Part shown: in pieces, positions 42,580 through 52,335 of the stretch
Numbering within the stretch: position 1 is the first letter of the stretch
How the letters are laid out: each line of letters begins with the position of its first letter
Assembly: GCA_009602735.1 (NCBI GenBank)
Contig: WELA01004417.1
Coordinates: 44,308 to 96,642 of the forward strand
Direction: 5' to 3'
Source of the DNA: Mesotaenium endlicherianum
Taxonomy: Eukaryota; Streptophyta; Zygnematophyceae; Zygnematales; Mesotaeniaceae
Length of the DNA stretch: 52,335 nucleotides
Program-made: the position numbers and the translations under genes
The notes under the pieces: model-generated
Databases searched by the model: none
Told to the model about the DNA's origin: nothing
What the model saw: only the letters and a program-made list of their open reading frames with translations

Positions 42580-45500
42580 GAGGATGCTAGAGATAGTGAG
42601 TCGTCACTAGCTGCCCTCGTAGCAGGTATTATGGGTCCTGCTGAACTGGATTCACTATGCATGCCTGACAACCAGATAAAGGAGACCATCAGCAATATAG
42701 ACGTCCAGAGAGTGCACACTCTGGATGCTCTTGTTCCACCTGATGTCCAACATTTCTTTGCTACGTCAGGAGAACAATGCGAAAGTCAGGAAAAGACAGT
42801 CCCCCCTATCCTACTGCATTGCATGATTGCAGGTAGGAAGGTGAGGGCATTTGTTGACGGAGGGGCGTCACATACTTTTATCCACAAGGACTTAGTTAAG
42901 CGGCTAAGGCTGCCTACTGTCACCCAAGGGAATAGAAAAATATTCCTTGGAGATGCCTCAAGTATCCCGGGAGGAGTTATAACCAAGCCTATTGAGGTCC
43001 AGTTAGGTTCTGGCATTGCAGTTCTAACTGAAACGCTTACATTTGAGGTACTCAACACTGGCTTTTATGATCTCGTGCTAGGCAGGTCCTGGCTTAATAG
43101 ACATCAAGCTGAAGTGTGTTGGAGCAGAGGTACAGTTAAAGTGAGAGGAGCCAGTGATGGGCAGACTGACTTGGCACCCACCAGTGCTCTTCCTCTTGTC
43201 CTGTGTGGATGGCAAATGAAGGAAAAGAAGAGGCTTCCAGAAGGATGCAAGTTGCTGAATGCAATGGAGTTCGTCAAAAGCTGGAACCAGAAGGAAGACA
43301 GAATGTTCTGTCTGCTGCTAAGAGAGGTACCTCCTCAACCTGAAGAAGTGGTTGAGAAAAAGGTACACCCTCCGGAACACCCTACTGCTGCAAACATTGT
43401 TGCTCAGTACACGGATGTGTTTAATATGCCTCCAGGACTACCCCCTAAGCGGGAAGTAGATCATAGGATTGATTTATTACCTGGTAGCCAGCCACCCTGG
43501 CAACGCACGTATGGCTTGTCTTATTTGGAGAGTGAGGAGTTGAAAACACAGATTGCAGAGCTGGAGGAAAATGGTTACATTTCTCCCAGTAAATCACCGT
43601 ACGGCGCACCTATCCTATTTGTTAAGAAAAAGGATGGCAGTATGCGGATGTGTGTGGATTACAGAGCCCTGAACAGAATTACAGTAAAGAACAAGTATGC
43701 TTTACCCAGAATCGAGGACTTGCTTGATACCCTGTCTGGCGCTAAGGTGTTCAGTAAGATAGATCTCAAGAGTGGTTATCATCAAATCAGAATTGCTGAG
43801 GGGGATGAACACAAGACTGCTTTCCGCACACGTTATGGACACTATGAGTTCAACGTGATGCCATTTGGACTGACTAATGCTCCTGCTACCTTTATGGGTG
43901 CTATGAATGACATTTTCAGACCTTATTTGGATAAGTTTGTGCAAGTTTTCCTGGATGATATTTTAATTTTCTCTAAAGATGAAGCTCAGCACACTGAACA
44001 CTTAAAGAAAGTGCTGGACACTCTGCGGAAAAATCACTTGTATGCTAAAATGAGCAAGTGTGATTTCTTTAAGGAAAGTATTGAATTCTTAGGCCACGTT
44101 GTCAGTAAAGAGGGCATCAGTGTGGATCCTAAGAAAGTCCAGACCATAAGGGACTGGCCAGTACCACAGTCTGTCTCTGAAGTTAGATCCTTCCTCGGGT
44201 TGGCTAACTACTATAGGAGATTTATTGAGAATTATTCCACAAAGGCCAGTAAACTGACTGACCTTACTAAGAAAGACATCGGGTATGTGTGGGGGGAAGA
44301 GCAGCAGGCTGCCTTCCAGACCCTTAAAGATGCCCTTTGTTCTGCCCCAGTGCTAGCCGTGTATGACCCCAGCAAACCGGTGCAGGTGGTTACTGATGCC
44401 TCTGATTTTGCCATGGGTGCTATTTTGTTGCAGCCTGCTGACAAAACCACAAAGGATGGTAAGGTACGGCAGGAGTGGCATCCTGTGTTGTATGAGTCTA
44501 TGAAATTTAATCCAGCGGAGATTAATTACTCAGTGCATGATAAAGAGCTGCTAGCTATCATTCATGTACTCAAACAGTGGAGAGCATACTTACATGGTAA
44601 AGCTTTTAAGGTGATTACAGATCATCTAGCTCTGACCCACTTTCAGAAGAAGTCCAAGCTGTCGAGGAGGGAGAACCGCTGGAGCCAGATGCTGGAGCAG
44701 TTCCAAGTCCAGATCGACTACAAACCAGGGAAGTTGAATCCTGCTGATGCACTCTCTAGAAGACCTGACTTGCAAGAAAGGAACTTTAGTCAGCATGCTG
44801 TAGATAAAGTCCTGTGTGCACTCACTTCACTAAAGGTGAAAAAGTCCTTCCTTGAACAACTTAGGAAAGCCTACCTTTCTGACCCAACATTTGAGCCCAG
44901 CCCCACTACTGGTATGTGTCGTGCTACCGCACTCGGGTATAAGCTCAAGGGAGGGGTCTGGGTGACTGAAACCACTTCAGGCAGGCTGAAGCTGGTCATT
45001 CCTAATAATTTGGAAATAAGGTCTCTCTTACTGAGTCAAGCTCATGACAGTCTCCTGGGTGGACATTTGGGGCAGGCCAAAACTGTTGGCAAACTGGCAA
45101 AACATTATCATTGGGAGGGGTTACCCCGGGAGGTCTTGAAATATGTCAAGTCCTGTGACCAGTGTCAGAGAAATAAGTCTCGGCACACACCACCCGGAGG
45201 TCTCTTGCAACCGCTACCCATCCCAGCGGGACGCTGGGAAACTATATCCATGGACTGGGTGGTCTCACTACCAAGAACTGCCAACGGGCATGATTCAATA
45301 CTGGTAGTCGTGGATAAACTGACAAAAATGGTCATTTTTATCCCCACAACTGTCAAAGTGACTGCACTCGAAACAGCGAGACAGTTTTACAACCATGTAG
45401 TATGCCAACATGGGCTCCCTTCTAATATCATCTCAGACAGAGACTCAAAATTCACCTCTAAGTTCTGGAGAGCTTTAATGGGGTTAATGGGAGTCAAACA

Positions 45501-46347
45501 GCTGCTCAGCACAGCAAACCACCCTCAGACTGATGGGCAGACTGAAAGAACTAACCGAGTTCTGCAGGAGGTGCTGAGAGCATATATTAACCAAAAACAA
45601 GATAATTGGGATGACCTGTTGCCTCAAATTCAGTTTGCGGTCAACAGTGCGGTGCACGCGTCAACGGGCAAAACTCCTTTTGAACTCAGCCTGGGTAGAG
45701 TCCCTAAGTCTCCTCTAGATGTGCTAGGGGAATCTTTAACTCACCCTGAAGGGATTGACAACCCGGTCTCCCTCCAGTTAACTCAGGAGTTTGCTGACAC
45801 CCTGTCAGAAGTCCAACGAAACTTGCACACGGCCCAAGAAAACCAACAAAAATACGCTAATCAACACCGTCGGGAACTGACATTTTCCAAGGGGGATTTA
45901 GTCAAACTGCATTCTCAGCACCTGTACCTCCCTGGTGTGGTCAAGAAAAAGCTTGGCCCTGTCTGGGTCGGTCCATATTCGGTGGTCCGTCGTGTCGGTC
46001 AGAATGCTTACAAACTGAACATGTCAGCTGAATACAAGGGGCACCCGGTCTTTAATGTCTCCTTCCTGGAACCGTACATCAAAGGTGATACACTGTTCAC
46101 AGGTCGGTTCCCTGTCCAACCGGGACCGGTCCCCGCTGTCCGGGACGGCGACCCTGAGGAATATGAGGTCGATGAGATTTTAGACGCTCGCTCGGTCCGT
46201 CGATCGTCTAAATATGTCATGAAATACCTCATTCGATGGAAGGGTTACGATGCCTCTGGGGACACTTGGGAGTTTAAGGACCACTTGACCAATGCCAAAG
46301 GGGCGTTGACACGGTTCCACCTTCGGGCCGCTGGAGTCCCTCCATAA
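42544..46347 (+). CDS. pol: Pol polyprotein of the chromovirus
   Basis: Numbered from the first methionine of the frame at 42631, the order is as follows. Protease has [14 protein letters not shown] (D76). RT has the catalytic FLDD at 440-443. RNase H has [15 protein letters not shown] and [12 protein letters not shown]. Integrase has an HHCC zinc domain and D875, D936 and E972, spaced D-60-D-35-E. A GPY/F module ([14 protein letters not shown]) and a C-terminal chromodomain of about 60 residues follow ([11 protein letters not shown] to [17 protein letters not shown]). The chromodomain reads methylated histone tails and guides integration. All catalytic residues are present. Translation most likely comes by -1 frameshifting, not from an own start codon. 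Confidence 0.95.
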   Translation, partial: RQQQSVIQSTDCEDARDSESSLAALVAGIMGPAELDSLCMPDNQIKETISNIDVQRVHTLDALVPPDVQHFFATSGEQCESQEKTVPPILLHCMIAGRKVRAFVDGGASHTFIHKDLVKRLRLPTVTQGNRKIFLGDASSIPGGVITKPIEVQLGSGIAVLTETLTFEVLNTGFYDLVLGRSWLNRHQAEVCWSRGTVKVRGASDGQTDLAPTSALPLVLCGWQMKEKKRLPEGCKLLNAMEFVKSWNQKEDRMFCLLLREVPPQPEEVVEKKVHPPEHPTAANIVAQYTDVFNMPPGLPPKREVDHRIDLLPGSQPPWQRTYGLSYLESEELKTQIAELEENGYISPSKSPYGAPILFVKKKDGSMRMCVDYRALNRITVKNKYALPRIEDLLDTLSGAKVFSKIDLKSGYHQIRIAEGDEHKTAFRTRYGHYEFNVMPFGLTNAPATFMGAMNDIFRPYLDKFVQVFLDDILIFSKDEAQHTEHLKKVLDTLRKNHLYAKMSKCDFFKESIEFLGHVVSKEGISVDPKKVQTIRDWPVPQSVSEVRSFLGLANYYRRFIENYSTKASKLTDLTKKDIGYVWGEEQQAAFQTLKDALCSAPVLAVYDPSKPVQVVTDASDFAMGAILLQPADKTTKDGKVRQEWHPVLYESMKFNPAEINYSVHDKELLAIIHVLKQWRAYLHGKAFKVITDHLALTHFQKKSKLSRRENRWSQMLEQFQVQIDYKPGKLNPADALSRRPDLQERNFSQHAVDKVLCALTSLKVKKSFLEQLRKAYLSDPTFEPSPTTGMCRATALGYKLKGGVWVTETTSGRLKLVIPNNLEIRSLLLSQAHDSLLGGHLGQAKTVGKLAKHYHWEGLPREVLKYVKSCDQCQRNKSRHTPPGGLLQPLPIPAGRWETISMDWVVSLPRTANGHDSILVVVDKLTKMVIFIPTTVKVTALETARQFYNHVVCQHGLPSNIISDRDSKFTSKFWRALMGLMGVKQLLSTANHPQTDGQTERTNRVLQEVLRAYINQKQDNWDDLLPQIQFAVNSAVHASTGKTPFELSLGRVPKSPLDVLGESLTHPEGIDNPVSLQLTQEFADTLSEVQRNLHTAQENQQKYANQHRRELTFSKGDLVKLHSQHLYLPGVVKKKLGPVWVGPYSVVRRVGQNAYKLNMSAEYKGHPVFNVSFLEPYIKGDTLFTGRFPVQPGPVPAVRDGDPEEYEVDEILDARSVRRSSKYVMKYLIRWKGYDASGDTWEFKDHLTNAKGALTRFHLRAAGVPP

Positions 46348-46369
46348 CTGTCATTTCAGTTGACACGGG

Positions 46370-46408
46370 AAGGTGACAGGCGGTCCTGTCTCCATTTAAG
46401 TTGGAGGG
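46370..46408 (+). other. Internal copy of the element's 3' end
   Basis: AAGGTGACAGGC (46370-46381) and TTAAGTTGGAGGG (46396-46408) both recur in the same order at 48290-48301 and 48390-48402, the second being the polypurine tract at the 3' LTR. The third ORF lies exactly between the two sets. The inner copy could act as a central polypurine tract. Confidence 0.75.
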
Positions 46409-46505
46409 GAAAATATATGACAGTTAGTGAGCGAGAGCGATAAAAACACACTCATACGTTTATGTGTAGCGCATCGCAACTACGTCAACTTTTAGCAATC
46501 ATCCT

Positions 46506-46613
46506 GTAAGGTAAACAGCAGCGAAGCCACTATACTAAATACTAACATACTTCCTGCAATCCCTATGACAAAGGTCCATATCCTACTAACTTGTGCCCTG
46601 GTTACATGTGCAG
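46506..46613 (+). other. Predicted intron before the third ORF
   Basis: A donor, GTAAGG at 46506 or GTAAAC at 46511, is followed by a perfect branch-point-like CTACTAAC at 46583-46590. A CAG acceptor ends at 46613, one base before an ATG. The spacing fits a short intron. A spliced or internally started transcript could express the third ORF. Confidence 0.55.
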
Positions 46614-46614
46614 G

Positions 46615-48291
46615 ATGGCGCCCACCACACAAAAGGAGGACAGAAAGCGCAAGGCAGAAGAAGCCAGGAGGACAATGGAGCAATACCAGAAGGAGCTGGC
46701 GGCGACGTCCCTCACCAGGAGAGAACAAGAAAGGGTCCGCAAACAACAAGAGGCGGCAGAAGAGGCACAGAGGAAGAAGGATCAGGAAGCGGAAAACCTC
46801 AGGAAGGCTGAGGAGGAGAGACAGAAGAAACAGCAAGAAGAAGCGGCAGCGGCAGAAGAGGAGAAAAGAAAAAAGATTGAAGCGGACAGACAGAAGAGCT
46901 TGGCCACTTACAGGTATACTGTGGTGGGTGGCCAAAACTTCGATAACCTGAAGGAAGCATTGCTGGCAGCCCAGGAGATCAACAGGCTGGAACAGACAAC
47001 ACTGCTACAGAAGGAAGGAGCTACAGCACTGGACAGGTACATCGAGACACACACCGGCGTGGTCCTTTACGAAGATTATGCTAAGATGGTGGGCTATACA
47101 GCAGAGCAGGCCCGGTATCTCGCAGATGATTCAGAGGACAAGCCGGTCCCCATACCGGGAATAGTGGGAGATCAGAGACTCATCCGGATGGTGAGCATGC
47201 GGCCCGATAGCTTTAAGGATACGGTATTCTACCTCACACTCCTGCCAGCTTACAATGAAGTTGAGAGAAGGAGCTGGGAGTACTTGGCCAGGGAAGCAGG
47301 ACAGCAGATGTTCTCTCCCCACTGGTTCCCGTGTAAACTGAGGAAGGCTGAGCACGGACCCCAGTACTACCAGCAGCCAACAGACTGGAGGTGGATGACC
47401 GTCACAAATAAGAAGCAGGAGTGTGACCGAGCCCAACCGGATGACTTCCACTATGGCCTAGACGGCTATCTCATCCTACCACCTCACATTGCCCCTTGGG
47501 ACCCCAGGCTGAATGGATGCCTGAGCAATATGAATGCAGAGACCAAGGAACATAGGAGGAGGGGAAGAGAGTACTTCTCTAAGGGAAAGCATGCCTTTGT
47601 CAAATGGGCAAAGAATGCAGGCCGGATAGATATCAGTAGGCTGAAGGCCAAGCAACCTCCAGCGCGCCCTAAGAAAGGGAGGTCGGTAGACTACTCCATG
47701 TCTACTAGGGAGCAGGACGACTTAGTGGACGAGACCCCTACTCTCTCCGAGGAGGAGGATGAGGAGGATGAGGAAGGAGAACAAGGCAGAGGAGAAGCAT
47801 CAGCAGCAGGTACTCAGGATACCCAGCGAGAGGCAGTGGCACTTCCTAAAGAACCACGATCAGGTGTGTGGAATGTGATCCCCGTTATGGCGACAACTGG
47901 ACCCCGCGCTCGCTCCCCCAGCCCACCTGCCCAAGCAGGGGAAGAAGCTGATCTGACTGTACTGGGCAGCAGACACAGACAGAAATCCCCAGAGGACAGG
48001 GGTGCCAGAAGAGGGACACGCGGGTGGGCCAGAGGTATGCCAGCCTCCCCCTCCGCTCAGGGGCATGTACCTCTAGCCAATGTATTTCAGCATCCTACTG
48101 GAATGCCTGTCTATGTGGGAATCAACACCCAAATAGTTGAAGAGCAGGCCACCATCCTCCGTTCTCCTCGAGGGCCAACTTTAGAGCAAACAGGGTTCTT
48201 TAGAAGGCCAGCTGACAGACCTAGAGGGCTGTCCAGATCTAGGTCCAGATCTCCGTCCCCTGATCCTGAAGCCCCAGGAACCACCCCTTAA
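46615..48291 (+). CDS. Third ORF of the chromovirus, function unknown (559 residues)
   Basis: I recognise no family. The start at 46615 is chosen because it follows the predicted splice acceptor; the frame is open from 46591. Residues 5-100 are almost entirely E, K, R, Q and A and should form a long coiled coil. A globular part (about 105-350) contains YRYTVVGGQNFDNLKEALLA, VLYEDYAKMVGYTAEQARYL and WRWMTV. An acidic run (EEEDEEDEEGE) and an RS-rich tail, LSRSRSRSPSPD, follow. It occupies the place where retroviruses carry env, but I see no signal peptide or membrane segment. A role in nuclear transport, RNA handling or particle structure is more plausible. Confidence 0.7.
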   Translation: MAPTTQKEDRKRKAEEARRTMEQYQKELAATSLTRREQERVRKQQEAAEEAQRKKDQEAENLRKAEEERQKKQQEEAAAAEEEKRKKIEADRQKSLATYRYTVVGGQNFDNLKEALLAAQEINRLEQTTLLQKEGATALDRYIETHTGVVLYEDYAKMVGYTAEQARYLADDSEDKPVPIPGIVGDQRLIRMVSMRPDSFKDTVFYLTLLPAYNEVERRSWEYLAREAGQQMFSPHWFPCKLRKAEHGPQYYQQPTDWRWMTVTNKKQECDRAQPDDFHYGLDGYLILPPHIAPWDPRLNGCLSNMNAETKEHRRRGREYFSKGKHAFVKWAKNAGRIDISRLKAKQPPARPKKGRSVDYSMSTREQDDLVDETPTLSEEEDEEDEEGEQGRGEASAAGTQDTQREAVALPKEPRSGVWNVIPVMATTGPRARSPSPPAQAGEEADLTVLGSRHRQKSPEDRGARRGTRGWARGMPASPSAQGHVPLANVFQHPTGMPVYVGINTQIVEEQATILRSPRGPTLEQTGFFRRPADRPRGLSRSRSRSPSPDPEAPGTTP

Positions 48292-48389
48292 GGTGACAGG
48301 CTGAAAAGATAGTCAGTAAGGGAGGCTGGTCAGGGTCAGTTTCTTTATTTAAAGCTTTTGCAGTTTAATGTTGTCGAGGCGACAACAAG

Positions 48390-48404
48390 TTAAGTTGGAG
48401 GGAT
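48390..48404 (+). other. Polypurine tract of the chromovirus
   Basis: TTAAGTTGGAGGGAT is immediately followed by the 3' LTR start TGTAATG. It primes plus-strand DNA synthesis. Confidence 0.8.
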
Positions 48405-49124
48405 TGTAATGAATCAGTATATTAGTGGATATAATATTCATTTAAATATAATAGTTAATTAAGTTCAGCCTGCTGAACTTTAGTTAATAGTCAGTCTGCT
48501 GGACTTTACATAATTATCAGTTTGCTGACTCAGTCGAAAGCAGCAGGCTGAAAGTCCATATAAGTCAGCTTGCTGACACATTCTTTGACAGCAAGCTGAC
48601 TTCCGTACTCGGTAGCAGCGAACTGCCTTGATATGCATCTAAGTGCGATATGCTAGATGAATGGCCAGATGACATCCCTATGATGGATGGCTATTCGGGA
48701 TGATGGGAGATGGCGGTGGATTTGGTTAACCGAGGTCCTACCAACGTGGTTAACTCCCGGGTAGGCGGTGCCATCGCACTGACCGTTGAACAGTAAACTC
48801 ATTCCATGTACATATGCTAGGCATTGCTCTCGAGTTCGGCATTCGGAAACGAGGCCAACTCTCTTGTACAGCTTACTGAGAGAGATCTGAATCCAAGGCG
48901 AGAAGCCATTGATACGCACTGTCTTCTAACCTTGCTTATGTATGAGTTTACTGATTTGCATTATTGATGCTAGTTTACTCGCATTTGACTTACGAGTATT
49001 ATTCCCTGCTAGTGTATTGTCCTTTGCCGTTTAACTAGTTAACGGAAATACCATAAAGATTACTTGCTGATATAAAGATCTTTATTAATTGTTAATCGCC
49101 TATTTGGTAAGTCGATTCATTTCA
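48405..49124 (+). repeat. 3' LTR of the chromovirus
   Basis: This copy is 720 bp, with TGTAATG and TTTCA ends. It lacks one 26-bp U3 unit found in the 5' LTR and otherwise differs at about 15 positions by eye. A short frame near 48653 is also present in the 5' LTR and is not a gene. Confidence 0.93.
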
Positions 49125-50262
49125 CACACGCCCAACGCAAGTCACGACCGACCAGGTACGAAAAGTCAACATTGACTCACCGACCAAAAGATTGGATTAT
49201 CTCAGTCAGCGCTTATGTCAAAGTCGTTATCACTGTCAAAGTGGTCACGACTCGTCAAACCCCACACCCAGGGATGGATGGGGATTTGGACGAAGTAGTC
49301 AGCCGAAAGGCTAGGGGCCTGGAATCAGTAATGAGCCAGCCCAACAAGTGCCAAGAAAGGTGCTGATCAATTGGCTATCTAAGCCAAGTACAGCAGGGAT
49401 GTTGCAGAGGCGTTGTGTGCCACCTCGGCCAAGACCCTCAAGTGACTAAGCACGGCTTGAGCGTTCATCTCAAACCCTGCCAGCCGCCAGCCACCTAGGC
49501 ATGATTGCCAACTGAAAGGCTAAGCAGTCACGCGCAACAGTCACAAGGCATGCATGCATGTTGGGTGACAACTTTGAAGCTGTTTGAAGGCTGCTAGGTA
49601 AGGACGGCATGCAAGCCAAGCGCTGTGACTAAGCACTGGCATTCTCGAGAGAGGATAATGTGTGGTGCCTGCGAAAGGCACGAGTCCCGTCTGAAGCTGC
49701 CTCATTCTGGCTCGTATCGCGTTGTCAAGAAAGTGGAAGACACAGGTACAAAAGGAAAGGAGAAGAAGGAGCGCGAAGAAGAAAAAATTCCCAAGGCCAC
49801 AGAAGAGCTGAGACGCCACGCTTCTGCCGACGCTAGAAGATTTCTTCTCAAGTGTATCATAGAAAGGTTAGACCTCAGAAGTTCCCAAGAGGGGATCTCG
49901 TTGGTAGAAGGTAGAGAGCTGCATAATAGAATCTGTTAGGAGATTAGCACAGATTCGGGTCAAACACCACAAGTGTGCGAAAGCCACTTAAAATGGTGAG
50001 TGCTGAATTAGTTTCCAAGTTCTCAGAAGTCTTAATTGTCGAATTGCTGAAAGGAAGAGTAGTATTAACAAGTAAAGCTCTCAGTGAAGACCTGAGTGAG
50101 CCCAGCCAAGCAGTGAAGAATTGTTTAAGCGCGGTGTTGAGTGAAGAGCTCAGACCAGGCCAGCATAGATGTGAAGTTTCAGAGTTTTGTAAGTTGTAAC
50201 TTGTAAAAGTTAAGCGAAAGCCTTGAAGGGCGATTGAAGGTCTGACATTGTTAGGCACGACA

Positions 50263-51023
50263 CTGGCTCTAGGCCTGCTGAGTGCTAAGTAAAGATACTT
50301 GTAAGGAATGCACGTATTTGCATGTCAATTGTGTTAATAAGGCCAATCTTACGCAAAGCGACGCAAAGTGACGTCGATTGTCCACTCGAGAGCACTGGTC
50401 ATTGGTGACTGAAGTCCAATTACTCGAGGCACGTGGAATATGCTTTATCAACTTATAGTTGCTTCAAATTACTTAAAGTTGTCCGTTGCTTTTGCAATCG
50501 TTCCATATTTATTGCCACCGGCAGCCCACCGGTTCCAGACTCCAAAACTCCTAGTTAACACCTAAACGCTAGTTATCGCTTGTGGACTCTGGGCTCTGGA
50601 CTCCGGACTCCGGACTCCGGACTCTGGAGTCTGGAGGGCTGACTCTGGGTCCTGGGAGTTGCCCCCCATCATAATCCCGACTCCCGACTTTCGACTCCCA
50701 ATAACTCCCGGCTCCCCATCAGCCCGCAATGCTTCAGGCAAATGGTTGCTTAAGTACTTAAGAAAGCGAGGTGTCAGCATATACTGTATCCTCCACTCTC
50801 CAAGAAACAGACATGTATGTGTCACGACACCTATAGGTCGCTAGAACTTAGGACTTAGCATGGAATTGTAATTATAGAAAATGCCTGCTGGGGACGTCGG
50901 CACGAACGTGGCCCAGTTCGAACTAGAACGTTCGTAAAGACTGGGACTTACTTATGCAGTCGTATCGCTCTATATCATTCTCTCCTCAGTCAGCAAGACC
51001 TCGTACTTTGAAAAAGTAAGAGT
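50263..51023. other. Intergenic DNA upstream of PEX10
   Basis: A heptamer-based minisatellite built on GGACTCC lies at 50583-50636. No gene was found. The last 150 bases before 51024 should contain the PEX10 promoter and 5' leader; no clear TATA box was seen. Confidence 0.5.
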
Positions 51024-52320
51024 ATGCCGCTGTCTCCCCGAAACTCGCTGCTGACCCCTATGGAGGCACCTTTTCCCGGAGACAGGTTACTGGGCAGTAT
51101 TGCTGTACCCCAGTTTCCTCCGGCAGCACAGCCAGAGGTGATGAGGGCTGCCGAAAAGGACGAGCAGTATCTGGCTTCAATCTGCGAGGCCTGTTATGAT
51201 GTCAGCCGACGGTACCTAGGTGCATATTGCTTTATTACTCTCCCTTTTGCCGCCCTGTACAGCTGTCTGGCGTGAGCCCCGGCCTCTTCTTTTGAGATGT
51301 TACATAGAGCTGGACAATATTCTTAGTATCTTCTGAGAGCTTACACTTTTTCACGTGATGGGCTCTCTCCCGCAGGCACTCGTGCAGCCGTGGCATTCCA
51401 AAATGAGGTCAGCTTGTTGACCTAGCCACGCTCTGCCACCTGGTCTCACTGGCAGGCTCACTGCTGAGAGGGACGCATGCACTGCCCCTCATGGCATTGC
51501 ACTGGGCGCACACCAGCCCGTACGCATGCATCCCTTTCTGTGCACCCTAGGACAAGCTTGGACCTTCACTCCAATTCAACTCTCCAGCGCCACAAACTGG
51601 CGGGAATGTCCCTCAGGCGTGAATTCTTCCTGTGTCTTTCTGGAGGCCTTTTGCCCACTGCCATGTGACGCTGTCAGGGTTCATGAGGGTTTATCAGAGA
51701 GCGGCAAGATAAGTGACTTACACGTGGGGAGGCTGGGTAATGGGGTTTCGCAGACGAAATTGGCAGGCAGGGTGCTGTACTATCTGCTCACCACTGGAGC
51801 TGGCCTCCAGACTCTGGGGGAAGAGTACTGCGACATCAGGCAGGTCAGCAGACAGCCGACCGAGGCTTAAACCCCTGGTCCTCCTCTCCCCTTGCCAGGT
51901 TTTTGCTAGTGTGCTGAGCGCACGCATGCTGCCATGCAGCAGCTTACTCGTGGCCCCACACAGGCACTGATTGCCGCACTGGGCTGACCTAATGGCTCGA
52001 GGGTTTTAGGGTTGGAGAGCAGGCAAGGGCATAGTGACCTGAGGCAAAGATGGAGGAGCAGCGCATGTGGAAGGGGGCTTGGCAGCATGGGGCTTCTGGC
52101 AGGAGGGATGGCTTGCTTGAGGTTTGGTTGCGGATGCAGGCCAGGGGTTTTGGAACAGCGAGGGTTTAAGAACCACCCTTGCGAGAACCCATGTGACTTA
52201 TGAGTTGCACCTGCCCTGGCGACAGGTGGCAGGCTATCCAGCGGTGGGGCCCTCAGCAACGCGCCGCTCGCTTCTCATCATCTTCCACGCAGTCCTGCCC
52301 TACCTCGCCCAGCGCGCCAG
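51024..52320 (+). CDS. PEX10: Peroxisome biogenesis factor 10, first four exons
   Basis: Four exons fit the plant PEX10 pattern. They are 51024-51219 (65 codons and one base), 51376-51407 (32 bases), 51754-51843 (30 codons) and 52226-52320, which ends at a GTAAAG donor; the gene runs out of the window. Landmark residues are FPPAAQPEVMRAAEKDEQY in exon 1, GTRAAVAFQNE across the exon 1-2 junction, RVLYYLLTTGAGLQTLGEEY in exon 3 and a hydrophobic segment ending LPYLAQRA in exon 4. This is the N-terminal Pex2/Pex12-type membrane domain. The RING finger that makes PEX10 a ubiquitin ligase for recycling the import receptor PEX5 must lie further right. The start codon is the first ATG of exon 1. Exons 2 and 3 end at the unusual donor GTCAGC. 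Identity is firm; the exact donors are inferred from protein alignment. Confidence 0.93.
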
Positions 52321-52335
52321 GTAAAGCCCCCCCCC

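Larger units (their letters stand above)
40304..49124 (+). mobile_element. Intact chromovirus (Ty3/gypsy LTR retrotransposon), 8.8 kb
   Basis: The element is bounded by LTRs of 746 and 720 bp that differ by about 2% by eye plus one 26-bp unit. CACAC is duplicated on each side (40299-40303 and 49125-49129), and the uninterrupted target is preserved in the left LTR of element A near 3826. Between the LTRs come a primer binding site, gag, pol in the -1 frame, an extra ORF and a polypurine tract. All three long frames are open, so the copy is young and possibly still active. Confidence 0.95.
37064..50262 (+). mobile_element. Element A, right half (with a nested chromovirus)
   Basis: This is the continuation of element A: RT and RNase H (37070-38286), part of the integrase core (38335-38739), a probable solo LTR insertion (38740-39486), integrase C-terminus with a decayed PHD finger (39490-40000), a polypurine tract (40044-40054) and the right LTR. 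Similarity to element B runs through the whole coding part. Confidence 0.8.
40055..50262 (+). repeat. Right LTR of element A, split by the chromovirus
   Basis: Bases 40268-40303 and 49125-50240 match the left LTR at 3796-4945. The 19-base word GACATTGTTAGGCACGACA lies at 40249-40267 and again at 50244-50262, flanking the matched part. The segment 40055-40267 has no counterpart at the left LTR. The true LTR limits therefore remain open: either 40055-50262 with a truncated partner, or a shorter LTR bracketed by a direct repeat. The TATA region here has drifted from CTATTTAA to CTATCTAA. Confidence 0.65.

Noticed and set aside
46492-46935. 147-residue minus-strand hydrophobic frame opposite the third ORF
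   Set aside because: Its leucine and phenylalanine richness is the antisense of the glutamate- and lysine-rich coiled coil.
46615-48291. Envelope gene in the third ORF
   Set aside because: No signal peptide, membrane anchor or cleavage site is visible; the protein is charged and has an RS tail.
40578-48919. The 88-residue minus-strand frame repeated at 40844-40578 and 48919-48653
   Set aside because: It lies inside both chromovirus LTRs and is a chance frame duplicated with them.

Overview
This is a window of eukaryotic nuclear DNA. Split genes with GT-AG introns, LTR retrotransposons, microsatellites and runs of N all point that way. The right edge carries the first four exons of a peroxin-10 gene that reads most like plant PEX10, and a chromovirus and two methyltransferase-bearing Ty3/gypsy elements are also present. 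Together these suggest a green-lineage alga. A prasinophyte-like or charophyte-like alga is my guess; the species cannot be fixed from the sequence alone.

Layout. (1) 1-3.8 kb: part of a host gene on the minus strand, three phase-compatible exons between 2852 and 1049, perhaps a polycystin-type membrane channel, with a long TG/CA microsatellite in one intron. (2) 3.8-11.3 kb: left half of a decayed Ty3/gypsy element, called element A here, on the plus strand: LTR, gag with two zinc knuckles, aspartic protease, a complete set of C5 cytosine methyltransferase motifs, and a long linker up to the start of reverse transcriptase. (3) 11.3-37.06 kb: an apparent 25.7-kb interruption of element A. It holds a GC-rich, opposite-strand gypsy element (element B, 12.3-21.5 kb) with gag, protease, methyltransferase, RT, RNase H, integrase and a PHD finger; a convergent pair of genes (22.2-25.8 kb) that looks like an unclassified DNA transposon; a gag-like fragment; a satellite array of about 190-bp units; several LTR and pol fragments of a chromovirus; and a 418-base assembly gap next to a small leucine-rich-repeat fragment. 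(4) 37.06-40.05 kb: right half of element A (RT, RNase H, part of integrase, PHD finger), itself split by a probable solo LTR. (5) 40.05-50.26 kb: right LTR of element A, into which a young, apparently intact 8.8-kb chromovirus has inserted with a CACAC target duplication. (6) 50.3-52.3 kb: intergenic DNA and the 5' part of PEX10.

How the parts fit. Elements A and B share one rare architecture: a DNA cytosine methyltransferase sits between protease and reverse transcriptase, and a PHD finger sits at the end of the polyprotein after integrase. Such an element could write CpG methylation on its own copies and read chromatin when it integrates. Methyltransferase capture by retrotransposons is known from dinoflagellates and charophytes; the PHD-ended form, with two quite different motif IV types in one locus, deserves attention. 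The chromovirus is separate: it has a chromodomain, a textbook -1 frameshift signal between gag and pol, and an unrecognised third ORF that lies behind its own intron signals and between duplicated copies of the element's 3' end.
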